From contig JBEGTL010000014.1 in assembly GCA_041179425.1 (NCBI GenBank), positions 1-37,122 of the forward strand: DNA of 37,122 bases. Reading direction: 5' to 3'. The DNA is from DASUME01 sp041179425 (GTDB lineage Bacteria; Myxococcota_A; Polyangia; Polyangiales; DASUME01). The notes under the pieces are model-generated. The model was not told the DNA's origin. It ran no database searches and saw only the letters and a program-made list of their open reading frames with translations. The position numbers and the translations under genes were made by a program. This document shows positions 20,894 through 29,448 of the stretch, piece after piece (the first letter of the stretch is position 1; every line of letters begins with the position of its first letter).

Positions 20894-22312
20894 TCAGAAC
20901 CAGCCGATCATGCCGACCGTGATGGTGTTCTGTGCCTTGGACAGGTTCGGTAAGCTCATGGCGTCGACGCCCTTCTTGTAGAACAGCGGCACGGCTCCGT
21001 CGGAGTCGTCGTGGCGGTACTCGAGCCGGAGCGATACGCCCTCGAGGGGCCGTAGCTCGGCGGTGAAGGTACCGGACGCGATGTGATCGCCGCCGCCAAA
21101 AAAGATGGGCGAGATCTCCCCGTCTTTTTTCGCGACGCGCTCGTGGATGCCGTCGCCGCGGGCGGCGAAGTACAGCCACTCGGTGGCTTTGACGCGCGCG
21201 TACAGCGCTGCGGCGGTCCAGTTCTCCACGCCGAGGTTACCCTTCTCGAAGCCCGCGTTGAACATGAGTGCCAGCGAGAGCCGTGGCAAAACGTCGTACT
21301 GGGTCACTAGGTCGAACGTGTTTCGCCAAGGTTTACCCATCGCGTCGCCGTACGGGCGATCGTTGCCGCCCATGTACAGCAGGTTGAGCATGAAGCCGTC
21401 TTTCAGGTATGCGCTCTGTACCGAGGCCGCTTTGCCCTTGTTGAGGTCGAGCGGTTGGTTGGTGCCGTTGTAGATGGCGCCCGTCATGCTCCAGCTGTTG
21501 CTGATGGGATACGTGGCGCGCGCGCCGAGGTGAAAGAAGGGAAGGTAGTTGAACAGGTTGGAGCGCGAGAAGTTCCAGTTGTCCTTGGCTGCGGCGCCCT
21601 CGTACCCAATCTGTGTGGGCAACAGACCCGCCTGGATGAGCACACCGTTGCCGACGGGCGCTTCGTAGCCGATGTACGCGGTCTGGACGTTTTTCCAGGT
21701 CTCGTTGCTGTACTGGCCAGGGGTCAGTGTGGGGTTGGTCTCGGAGGGCGGGATCTGCGCACCCTCGAAGTACCAGCGGTCGGCCGTAGGGCCAAACATC
21801 AAGGTGACCTTGGCGGATACGGGGCCCTTCTTGGCCAGCACGTCGAACGCCACCGTCTGCAGCGTGAACGAGTCGTTGCGCTCGTCGAGCCAGCGGTTGT
21901 TGGTGACCCGGTTTTCGGGCTTGGCGAAGTTGTGTGAGTAGTACGCCTCGACGTAGCCGCCGAGCGTGATGATGTCGCTCCAGGTGCCGCCCGGCTCGGG
22001 TTCGGGCTCGCTGTTGCCGGCCTGCAGCGACTCCTCCGCGTTTTTGTTGATGGCCGGGTCGAAGCCCGCAGGAGGACCCGGTGGCGCCGACTGGACTGCT
22101 GCGGACCCGGTGGGAGCCGGAGCCGTCTCGATCGGCGCAATGATCACCAACGCGGCGGGAACGACCTCGGGCGGCGCGGCGGGTGCAGGGTCGACGGGTA
22201 CTGTCGGCGGTGCGCCCTCTGGCGGCGACGCTACCGGGGTCGGCGCCTGGGCGTCTGCACGGAGCGCAGTGAAGACCGAACAGACCAGCGCGACATGAAC
22301 CAGCTTACTCAT
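20894..22312 (-). CDS. Outer-membrane porin (BBP2-type beta barrel)
   Basis: A 472-residue protein with a signal peptide (cut near DAQA), then a Pro/Ala-rich linker of about 75 residues. The barrel begins at SDIITLGGYVEAYYSHNF and continues with VTNNRWLDERNDSFTL, the hallmark opening of BBP2-type porins. It ends in TVGMIGWF with the terminal Phe used for BAM-dependent assembly. ATG 22312 is preferred because AGGA precedes it by about 6 bases; ATG 22318 is the alternative. It sits between the carboxylase and allophanate hydrolase genes, so it is probably the outer-membrane entry pore for the nitrogen substrate. Confidence 0.88.
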   Translation of the reverse strand: MSKLVHVALVCSVFTALRADAQAPTPVASPPEGAPPTVPVDPAPAAPPEVVPAALVIIAPIETAPAPTGSAAVQSAPPGPPAGFDPAINKNAEESLQAGNSEPEPEPGGTWSDIITLGGYVEAYYSHNFAKPENRVTNNRWLDERNDSFTLQTVAFDVLAKKGPVSAKVTLMFGPTADRWYFEGAQIPPSETNPTLTPGQYSNETWKNVQTAYIGYEAPVGNGVLIQAGLLPTQIGYEGAAAKDNWNFSRSNLFNYLPFFHLGARATYPISNSWSMTGAIYNGTNQPLDLNKGKAASVQSAYLKDGFMLNLLYMGGNDRPYGDAMGKPWRNTFDLVTQYDVLPRLSLALMFNAGFEKGNLGVENWTAAALYARVKATEWLYFAARGDGIHERVAKKDGEISPIFFGGGDHIASGTFTAELRPLEGVSLRLEYRHDDSDGAVPLFYKKGVDAMSLPNLSKAQNTITVGMIGWF

Positions 22313-22357
22313 GTTCATCCTATCTTCCGAAGACGTCGGACTCGTCGGACACCAGAC

Positions 22358-22391
22358 AAAAAGCTGCCGTGCTCGGTCCGGGGGTGGACCG
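22358..22391 (-). terminator. Possible weak or attenuating hairpin between carboxylase and porin genes
   Basis: Arms CGGTCC/GGACCG (22374-22379 and 22386-22391) flank a 6-nt loop. On the minus-strand transcript the hairpin is followed 11 nt later by a run of five U (22358-22362). The gap from stem to U run is too long for a standard terminator, so partial attenuation, RNA stabilisation or no function are all possible. Confidence 0.25.
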
Positions 22392-22431
22392 CGCGCGAAG
22401 CGGACAAACGAACGACACGAGAGAAAACGGA

Positions 22432-25400
22432 CTAGGAGTCGAGTGCGATCAACACCTGTCCAGCCGAGATGCTCTGACCCTCGCGGCAGAGCACACGACG
22501 CACGATGGAGGTCGTCGGCGAGGCGACGGTGATCTCCATCTTCATCGACTCGAGGACGACCAACGGATCGCCCTCGGTCACGCTCTGGCCCTCACTCACG
22601 AGCACCTTCCACACGCTGCCAGGGACGTGCGCCGAGACGCACTCACCAGCGAGGTCGGTCGCGCTGAGCGAGACGTCGGGCTCGTCGGGCAACGTCGCCG
22701 AAAAACCAAGCTGACCCGCGTCGAGCCAGCGCTGACGCTCTTCGTCGAAGGCCTGGCGCTGCTGCTTGCGAAAGGCGTCGATGGCCACGCTCTCGTCGGC
22801 GAGGAAACGGTTGTAGTCGGCGATGCGGAAGGTCTCTTCGCGCACGTCGAGATCGAGGCGGCCGGCCAAGAAGGCGCGACGCAGCTCGAGCAGCTCGTCG
22901 GCCTCGACCTCGTAGAAGCGGATCTGATCGAAGAAGCGCAGCAGCCACGGGCGACCAGGCTCGATCAGACGGGTGCTACGGAAGCGGTTGTAGACCTGCA
23001 GCGTGCGGCCGACGAACTGGTACCCACCGGGGCCCTCCATTCCGTAAATACACATGTACGCGCCGCCGATGCCGACCGCATTTTCGGGGGTCCAGGTGCG
23101 CGCTGGGTTGTACTTGGTGGTGACCAGACGGTGGCGCGGGTCGAGCGGCGTAGCCACCGGCGCGCCCAGGTATACGTCGCCGAGACCCAGCACCAGGTAG
23201 CTCGCGTCGAACACGACGCGTTTGACGTCTGCTTCGCTGGCCAGACCGTTGATGCGGCGGATGAACTCGATGTTGCTCGGCGTCCACGGTGCATCGGAGC
23301 GCACCGTCTTTTCGTACTTCTCGATCGCGAGCCGCGTCGCCGGGTCATCCCACGACAGCGGCAGGCGTAGCACCCGCGTCGGCACCTCGAGCGCGTCGAC
23401 GTCGCCCAGGTCCGCCTCGAGTCGCTGCAGCAGGTCGACCAGCGCCGACTGCGCGATGCGCGCCCCGTCGTAGTGCACCTGAAGCGAACGAATGCCCGGC
23501 GTCAGCTCGAGCACGCCACTCACGCGCGCGGCTTCGAGACGTTGCATCAGCGCGTGGATGCGGAAACGCAGGTTGAGGTCGAGGACGAGCTCGCCGTACT
23601 CCACCAGGAGGTACCGATCGCCAGCCTGACGGTACGTGACCGCGGGACCTCGTGCCTGACCAGGCAGCGTGCTGATGACTGCGCTGGCCTTCTCGACCGT
23701 CGCTTTTGTCAACGCAGCGGGCAGTGCGCCGAGTGCGCGCAGCTGTGCGTCTTGCTCGACCTTGCGCGCGCGCGCTGCGGCGTAGTCTGTCGCGATGAAG
23801 CGCACGCTGTCGCCGGGACGCAGCTGGCCAATCTTCCACAGCTCGCTCTCGACCACCGACGCGGGGCACACGAAGCCGCCGAGGCTGGGACCGTCAGGCC
23901 CGAGGATGATCGGCATGTCGCCGGTGAAGTCGACCGTCCCGATGGCGTACGCGTTGTCGTGAATGTTGGAGGGGTGCAGACCTGCTTCACCGCCGTCGGC
24001 CCGGGCCCACTCGGGCTTGGGGCCCACCAGCCGCACGCCTGTGCGCGCGGAGTTGTGGTGCACCGCGTACTCACTGGAGAAGAACGTCTCGATGTCGTGC
24101 GCGGTGAAGAAGTCCGGAGCGCCGTGCGGACCGAGCATGACGCCGAGCTCCCAGGCGTGGGTCAACACCGGCCGCAGCGCCTCGGGGATGACCACGGGCG
24201 GAGCGAGGTCGCGCGCGGCCGGGTCGACGTGCAGGATGTCGCCCACGCGCAGCGCGCGCCCACCGTGACCTCCAAAGCCACCCAGCGTGAAGGTTGCACG
24301 ACTGCCCAAGTACGCGGGAATGTCGAAGCCGCCGCGCACGGCGAGGTAGGCACGCGTGCCGGTGTCGCTGGCTGTGCCGAGGCGCAGCGTCTGGCCCGGT
24401 CGCACCTCGACTGGAGTGTAAGGTTGTACGGCGGTGCCATCGAGGGTGGCGGGCAGGTGCGCGCCGGCGAGCGCGATCAGCGCGGGTCGACGAAAGCGTA
24501 AGGTCGGACCGGAGACGGTGAGCTCGAGCGCAGGTGCACCTTCGGCGTTACCGACCGCGCGGTTGGCGAGCTGCAGCGAGAGCGAGTCCATCGGGCCAGA
24601 CGGAGGAATGCCCACGTTCCAGTAGCCCAGGCGCCCTGGGTAGTCTTGTACCGTGGTCTGGGTCCCGGGAGCCAGCACCTCGATGCCGGTCGCTTCGACA
24701 CTCAGATCGGCCAGGCTGCGCGTGATCATGCGGCCACACGCGAAGGTGTCGCTGCTCGCGATCTGACGCAGGAAGGGCAGGTTGGTCTCGATACCTGCGA
24801 TGCGCGTGCGCGCGAGGGCGCGCTGCAGCTTTTGCACCGCGTCGGCACGGTCGCTGCCGGTGACGATGAGCTTGGCGATCATGGGGTCGTAGTGCGCGCT
24901 GACCTCCACGCCGGCCTCGACCCAGGTCTCGATGCGCGCGTCGTCCGGAAAGCTCACCTCGGTGAGCAGGCCGGAGCTCGGCTGGTAGTTGCGTGCTGGG
25001 TCTTCTGCGTAGATGCGCGCCTGGATGGAGTGACCGCGTGCGGCGAGCGGCGCACCCTCGAACATGGTGCGGTCGCCCTGCGCGAGGCGCAGCATGTAGC
25101 CGAGCAGGTCGACGTCGAACACTTGCTCGGTGACGCAGTGCTCGACCTGCAGACGCGTGTTGACCTCGAGGAAGTAGAACTGACCCGAGTCGGCGTCGAA
25201 CACGTACTCGACGGTGCCGGCAGAGCGGTACGCGACGGCCTGGCCGAGGCGCGTGGCCGCGTCGCGCAGCTGGGCGCGCTGCAGCTCGGTCAGGTGGGGC
25301 GCGGGCGTCTCCTCGATCACCTTTTGGTTGCGACGCTGGCTGCTGCAGTCGCGCTCGCCGAGGCACAAGATCTGACCCTCGCCGTCGCCGAAGATCTGCA

Positions 25401-26040
25401 CCTCGATGTGGCGGGCGCGCGCCACGAACTTTTCGAGGAACACGCCCGCGTGACTGAAGTTGCCCTTGGCCAGGCGCTGCACGGACGCAAAGCGCAGGGT
25501 GAGCTCGGCGTCGTCGTGGCACACGGCCATGCCGATGCCGCCTCCACCGGCGGTGCTCTTGAGCATGACGGGGTAGCCGATGCGCGCGGCCTCGGCGCAC
25601 GCACTCGGTAGGTCGCTCAACAGACCCGTGCCGGGCAACAGCGGGACGCCGTTTTGTTCGGCGATGCGGCGTGCCTCGTGCTTGAGACCAAAGGCCCGGA
25701 TGTGTGCGGGCCGCGGGCCTACGAAGGTGAGCCCTTGGGCCTCGCAGCGCTCGGCGAAGTCGGAGTTCTCACTCAAAAAGCCGTAGCCCGGGTGCACGGC
25801 GCCCGCTCCGCATGCGCGCGCCGCAGCGAGTACGCGGTCGACATCGAGGTAGCTGAGGGAGGCCGCTGCCGGGCCGATGGCGATGGCCTCGTCGGCGCTC
25901 TGCACGTGCAGGGACTGCGCGTCGGCCTCGGAGTACAGCGCGACCGAGCGAATGGAGAGTGCACGCGCAGCACGGATGATGCGGCAGGCGATCTCGCCTC
26001 GATTGGCGACCAATAAGGTGCGAAACGGACGCTCGCTCAT
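22432..26040 (-). CDS. Biotin-dependent guanidine/urea carboxylase
   Basis: A 1202-residue multidomain enzyme that carboxylates guanidine or urea using ATP, bicarbonate and biotin. The domain order is biotin carboxylase (1-450), with the ATP-grasp loop KSTAGGGGIGM and EVNTRLQVEH; then the AHS2/KipA-like half of the carboxyltransferase (about 475-780); the AHS1/KipI-like half (about 790-1020); and a C-terminal biotin carrier with Lys1167 in VLESMKMEI. The ATG at 26040 overlaps the upstream stop (ATGA). The frame is open further left but only as antisense-phase sequence. Databases usually call this urea carboxylase; the two adjacent UAAP genes favour guanidine as the substrate, because that pair was reassigned as carboxyguanidine deiminase. 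Sequence alone does not settle specificity. Confidence 0.93.
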   Translation of the reverse strand: MSERPFRTLLVANRGEIACRIIRAARALSIRSVALYSEADAQSLHVQSADEAIAIGPAAASLSYLDVDRVLAAARACGAGAVHPGYGFLSENSDFAERCEAQGLTFVGPRPAHIRAFGLKHEARRIAEQNGVPLLPGTGLLSDLPSACAEAARIGYPVMLKSTAGGGGIGMAVCHDDAELTLRFASVQRLAKGNFSHAGVFLEKFVARARHIEVQIFGDGEGQILCLGERDCSSQRRNQKVIEETPAPHLTELQRAQLRDAATRLGQAVAYRSAGTVEYVFDADSGQFYFLEVNTRLQVEHCVTEQVFDVDLLGYMLRLAQGDRTMFEGAPLAARGHSIQARIYAEDPARNYQPSSGLLTEVSFPDDARIETWVEAGVEVSAHYDPMIAKLIVTGSDRADAVQKLQRALARTRIAGIETNLPFLRQIASSDTFACGRMITRSLADLSVEATGIEVLAPGTQTTVQDYPGRLGYWNVGIPPSGPMDSLSLQLANRAVGNAEGAPALELTVSGPTLRFRRPALIALAGAHLPATLDGTAVQPYTPVEVRPGQTLRLGTASDTGTRAYLAVRGGFDIPAYLGSRATFTLGGFGGHGGRALRVGDILHVDPAARDLAPPVVIPEALRPVLTHAWELGVMLGPHGAPDFFTAHDIETFFSSEYAVHHNSARTGVRLVGPKPEWARADGGEAGLHPSNIHDNAYAIGTVDFTGDMPIILGPDGPSLGGFVCPASVVESELWKIGQLRPGDSVRFIATDYAAARARKVEQDAQLRALGALPAALTKATVEKASAVISTLPGQARGPAVTYRQAGDRYLLVEYGELVLDLNLRFRIHALMQRLEAARVSGVLELTPGIRSLQVHYDGARIAQSALVDLLQRLEADLGDVDALEVPTRVLRLPLSWDDPATRLAIEKYEKTVRSDAPWTPSNIEFIRRINGLASEADVKRVVFDASYLVLGLGDVYLGAPVATPLDPRHRLVTTKYNPARTWTPENAVGIGGAYMCIYGMEGPGGYQFVGRTLQVYNRFRSTRLIEPGRPWLLRFFDQIRFYEVEADELLELRRAFLAGRLDLDVREETFRIADYNRFLADESVAIDAFRKQQRQAFDEERQRWLDAGQLGFSATLPDEPDVSLSATDLAGECVSAHVPGSVWKVLVSEGQSVTEGDPLVVLESMKMEITVASPTTSIVRRVLCREGQSISAGQVLIALDS

Positions 26041-26696
26041 CGTGCGCCCTCGCTGGGGAAGACCAGCAGCTCGACCGGCGTGGGGTTGTAGGCGTTGCAC
26101 GGGTTGTTGAGCTGTGGACAGTTGGAGATCAGCACGAGGACGTCCATCTCGGCGCGCAGCTCGACGTAGCGACCCGCGCCCGAGATGCCGTCGGCAAAGC
26201 GCAGACCGCCTTCGGGCGTGATCGGCACGTTCATGAAAAAGTTGATGTTGGAGGTGATGTCGCGCTTGGTCATGTGCGGCAGGTGGTGTGCGAGCTCGAG
26301 CAAGAAGCTGTCGCGGCAGCTGTGCATGTGCCGCTTGTCGAGGGCGTACCGCACCTGGTTGCTCTCGGCCGCGCACGCGCCGCCGACCGTGTCGTGGCGT
26401 CCACAAGTGTCGGCGACGATGGTCAACAGCACGTTGCCCTCGCTGGACATCAGGCGAGAGCCGGTGGTGAGGTACAAGTTTTGTTGCGCGACGATGGTGT
26501 CTGAGGCGCTGTAGCGCTCGCTCGCGTCGTCGGCGTTGTAGAACAACGTGTCGACCGCCTGGTTGCCTTCGAGGTCGACGATGCGCAGTGTCTCGCCGCG
26601 CAGCACGCGGTGGCTGTAGCCGAGGCCCGACTCGATGACGTGACGGTGCTTGGCTTGGTGCGCAGAGAGCGTGCTCTCGGTCAGGGGTCGTTGCAT
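26037..26696 (-). CDS. Carboxyguanidine deiminase subunit, Cys-rich (UAAP family)
   Basis: A 219-residue protein of the urea-amidolyase-associated (UAAP, DUF1989) family, one of the two subunits of carboxyguanidine deiminase (CgdA/CgdB). That enzyme turns carboxyguanidine into allophanate and ammonia. This subunit carries the Cys and His set expected for the metal or catalytic site: DTCGRHDTVGGAC near residues 95-107, SCRDS near 130, and SNCPQLNNPC near 190. It starts 10 bp after the stop of the other subunit and its stop overlaps the carboxylase ATG, so the three are co-translated. Which of the two is CgdA and which CgdB I cannot assign from memory. Confidence 0.88.
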   Translation of the reverse strand: MQRPLTESTLSAHQAKHRHVIESGLGYSHRVLRGETLRIVDLEGNQAVDTLFYNADDASERYSASDTIVAQQNLYLTTGSRLMSSEGNVLLTIVADTCGRHDTVGGACAAESNQVRYALDKRHMHSCRDSFLLELAHHLPHMTKRDITSNINFFMNVPITPEGGLRFADGISGAGRYVELRAEMDVLVLISNCPQLNNPCNAYNPTPVELLVFPSEGAR

Positions 26697-26706
26697 GACG
26701 GACTCT

Positions 26707-27468
26707 TCAGAAGCTCAGGTTGTAGTCTTCGGTGAGCACGAAGCCGCGGCCGTTCTCGGCGCACAGCGCGCGGCACACGTCGTCGGCCGGGACCCGCGTC
26801 GCTGAGCTGGCAGCTCGCTGCACGCTGATCACCAGCGGCTTGGGCGCGTAGGTGGTGCTCGGGTCGAGTGCGTGCGGCGTGTTGGACAGCACGACCAGCA
26901 CGTCCATCTCGGCGCGCAGTGTGATTTGTCTGCCTGCTTCAGGCGTGGGCACAAAAGTAAGGTTGCCGAGCTCATCGGCGACGACCTTGGTGAAGAAGTT
27001 GACGTTGGGGACCAGGTCTCGTTTGCCCAAGCCGTGTTTGCCCAGCTCGATCAACAAGTTGCTGCGCGTGTCGTGGTAAGATTCGTTGCGCAGCTGCTGA
27101 AAGCTCCCGGCGCCGTACTTACGCAGTGAGGCTTCGCGTCCCATGTGCCCGGTGACCGTGTCGTGCCAGCCCGCGCTGTCTGCGACGATCGACAGCAAGA
27201 TGCGACCCATGTCGGAGTACAACACGTGCCCGCGCGTGAGCTTGGCCGTGTGCTGCGCCTTGAGCGTGTCGGCCATGTTGTAACGTTCGAGTGGCTGCGC
27301 GGCGTTGTAGAACAGGGCCGCGGGCGTGGCGCCTCCTTCTCCATCGAGCAGCGACAGCAGCTGGCCTCGCCGCACGATGCGCGACCACATCTCGCCGCCA
27401 CGCAGCGTCACACGGTGCAGCAGAGGCGTTGTCGTGCCCTCGTCACTCTGCTTGTCGTCTTCAGACAT
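26707..27468 (-). CDS. Carboxyguanidine deiminase subunit, Cys-poor (UAAP family)
   Basis: A 253-residue paralogue of the next protein (shared NxxDTLKAQ-like, HDTVTGH, NVNFFTKV and AEMDVLVVLSN segments). At every position where the partner has a putative ligand or catalytic Cys this one has another residue: DSAGWHDTV for DTCGRHDTV, GHM for GAC, YHDTRS for SCRDS, SNTPHALDPS for SNCPQLNNPC. It is therefore probably the structural or allosteric subunit of the heteromer. The only Cys residues are in the C-terminal DDVCRALC. The ATG at 27468 overlaps the stop of the ABC ATPase gene by 8 bp. Confidence 0.87.
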   Translation of the reverse strand: MSEDDKQSDEGTTTPLLHRVTLRGGEMWSRIVRRGQLLSLLDGEGGATPAALFYNAAQPLERYNMADTLKAQHTAKLTRGHVLYSDMGRILLSIVADSAGWHDTVTGHMGREASLRKYGAGSFQQLRNESYHDTRSNLLIELGKHGLGKRDLVPNVNFFTKVVADELGNLTFVPTPEAGRQITLRAEMDVLVVLSNTPHALDPSTTYAPKPLVISVQRAASSATRVPADDVCRALCAENGRGFVLTEDYNLSF

Positions 27469-28363
27469 GTCGGCTCTCCATCTCCACGACAGGCTCCGCG
27501 TCTCGCACCTCTCGACCGCCGTAGATCAGCTCTTCGAGGCGGTTTTTGGTGGCGAGGAAGGAGCCAGAAAGAAACTGCGCGCGGTCGCGCGGGCGCGGCA
27601 CGGGCACCTCGATGATCTCGGCGATGCGCCCCGGATGCGCGGCGAGCACGACGATGCGATCGGACAGGTACACGGCCTCGTCGAGGTCGTGCGTGATGAA
27701 CAGGATGGTCAGGTCGACGCTGTCCCAGACCTTGATCAGGTGGGCCTGCATGCCTGCACGCGTCTGGGCGTCGAGCGCGCCGAACGGCTCGTCCATCAGC
27801 AAGATGCGCGGCTCGTTGGCCAGAGCGCGTGCGATCGCGACGCGCTGCTTCATGCCGCCCGAGAGCTGATCGGGATAGTGGTCGGCAAAGCGGCGCAGAC
27901 CGATGACGTCGAGCCACTCGGTGGCCTTGACGTTTGCGTCGACCCTGGACATTCCGTTCATGCGCGGACCAAACGTCACGTTGTCGCGCACGCACAGCCA
28001 CGGAAACAGCGTGTAGCCCTGGAACACCATGCCGCGGTCCTTGCACGGTCCCTCGACCTTTGCGCCGTCCAGGCGCACCTGGCCGCCGCTCGGGCTCTCA
28101 AGGCCGGCAAGGATCTTGATCAACGTGGACTTGCCGCAGCCCGACGGGCCGATGACGCTGACGAACTCCTTGCGGCGCACCTGGAACGAGACGTCGGACA
28201 GCGCGGTGACCTGACCCTTGTTGCCGTCGAAGACCTTGCTGAGCCGATCGATCTCCAGCACCGAGGGGCGCCGCTCGATCTCACGAAAGCGTGCGGCGAC
28301 TTCGTCGGTCTGTTCGCGGTAGCTCGGGAGCGCGAGGGGCTCGACCTGTCCGACGGAGCTCAT
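27461..28363 (-). CDS. ABC transporter ATP-binding protein (NitT/TauT type)
   Basis: A 300-residue cytoplasmic ATPase that powers the importer. It has Walker A GPSGCGKST, Q-loop VFQGYTLFPW, signature LSGGMKQR, Walker B ILLMDEPFG and H-loop FITHDLDEA. The ATG at 28363 overlaps the permease stop (ATGA) and is preferred over upstream in-frame starts that would lie within the permease gene. The closest general type is the nitrate/taurine/sulfonate importer ATPases. Its place before the deiminase and carboxylase genes makes guanidine, or a related nitrogen compound, the probable cargo. Confidence 0.93.
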   Translation of the reverse strand: MSSVGQVEPLALPSYREQTDEVAARFREIERRPSVLEIDRLSKVFDGNKGQVTALSDVSFQVRRKEFVSVIGPSGCGKSTLIKILAGLESPSGGQVRLDGAKVEGPCKDRGMVFQGYTLFPWLCVRDNVTFGPRMNGMSRVDANVKATEWLDVIGLRRFADHYPDQLSGGMKQRVAIARALANEPRILLMDEPFGALDAQTRAGMQAHLIKVWDSVDLTILFITHDLDEAVYLSDRIVVLAAHPGRIAEIIEVPVPRPRDRAQFLSGSFLATKNRLEELIYGGREVRDAEPVVEMESRHV

Positions 28364-29415
28364 TTGGACACCGGAGCCGCTTTGTGGGTGTTGAACAACG
28401 TGCGCAGGCGCGCCGGGACAGTCGCCATGAAGCGGGCCGCACCCGACTGGGTGCTCTGCCAAGGAAACAAAAAGTTGCCGGCGAAGCCGAGCAGCTGATC
28501 ACACAACAGACCCACGCCCCCGATGATGACGATGCTTGCGTAGACGTTGTCGAAGTGCCGGTAGCGCTGCTGTTGGTAGATGAACGCGCTGATGCCGGAC
28601 TTCTCTCCGATCAGCTCGGCCACCACCAGGTACGTCCAGGCCCAGCCGATCAAGATGCGCACGTCGCGGTACAGACCGGGCAGGGCGCTCGGCACCACGA
28701 CGTGTGTCAGCTGCTGGCGCGTGCTCGCCCCGAGCGTCTGTGCCGCGTGCAGCAGGGCAGGCTCGACCTGACGGGTGGTGTTGGCGACGACCAGCACCAT
28801 CTGAAAGAACGTGCCGATGAAGATGATGGTGATCTTGGGCGCGTCGGCCAGACCAAAGATGGCGACCGCCAGCGCGCCGAACACGGGCGCGGGCATGTAG
28901 CGCACGAAGTCGACGAACGGCTCGAGCAGCTGCGACAGCAGCGGGAACGTGCCGCACACGATGCCGAGGGGCAGGCCCAGCAAGGCCGCGTACGCGAAGC
29001 CCCAGAAGATGATCTTGCAGCTGTGCCACAGGCTCTCGTGCAGCCAGTAGTCGCCGCGCCGCTCGGGCTCGGTGGTGAAGGCCGTATAGAACGCGCGCGC
29101 CACCTCGTGCGGAGCGGGTAGGTAGATGGGATTGACGCGCTCGCCGACGGCAAGCTTGCCCCCCGCCTGTGCGAGCTCTCTGTTGCGTAGCGCGAAGCTC
29201 TCGAGGTCCACACGCTCGCCCACCGCGACGAAGTCGTAGGTGCCCGCGACGTCGGGCTCTCCTGCGTCGGAGACCAGCACCTGTGGGTGCCAGAGGAAGG
29301 GCACGTAGCTCACCAACGCCCACAACGAGAGCGGCAACAAAAATGCGAGTGCAGTGGCGATCGCACGGGTGGTGGGCGAGAGGGGCTCGCGAACGCGGAG
29401 GATGGGCTTGGCCAT
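28360..29415 (-). CDS. ABC transporter permease (NitT/TauT type)
   Basis: A 351-residue inner-membrane permease. The first membrane helix (about 17-40) is followed by a periplasmic loop of about 70 residues, longer than usual in this family. Then come the core helices and the EAA-type loop AAQTLGASTRQQLTHVVVPSALPGL that contacts the ATPase. AGGAG lies about 9 bases before the ATG, and the gene starts 33 bp after the solute-binding protein stop. It would form a homodimer with two ATPases. The extended loop may contact the binding lipoprotein; that is inference. Confidence 0.92.
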   Translation of the reverse strand: MAKPILRVREPLSPTTRAIATALAFLLPLSLWALVSYVPFLWHPQVLVSDAGEPDVAGTYDFVAVGERVDLESFALRNRELAQAGGKLAVGERVNPIYLPAPHEVARAFYTAFTTEPERRGDYWLHESLWHSCKIIFWGFAYAALLGLPLGIVCGTFPLLSQLLEPFVDFVRYMPAPVFGALAVAIFGLADAPKITIIFIGTFFQMVLVVANTTRQVEPALLHAAQTLGASTRQQLTHVVVPSALPGLYRDVRILIGWAWTYLVVAELIGEKSGISAFIYQQQRYRHFDNVYASIVIIGGVGLLCDQLLGFAGNFLFPWQSTQSGAARFMATVPARLRTLFNTHKAAPVSK

Positions 29416-29448
29416 GGTGCGTGCTCCTGAGCGTCAGAGGCAGCTCGG

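Noticed and set aside
22432..26406. A 1324-residue carboxylase starting at 26406
   Set aside because: The first 122 residues overlap the UAAP gene out of phase and have no homology. The ATG at 26040 begins exactly where biotin carboxylase homology begins and overlaps the upstream stop.
27326..28498. Long plus-strand frame opposite the ABC ATPase gene
   Set aside because: It is antisense to a clear ATPase with all nucleotide-binding motifs and has no recognisable domain of its own.
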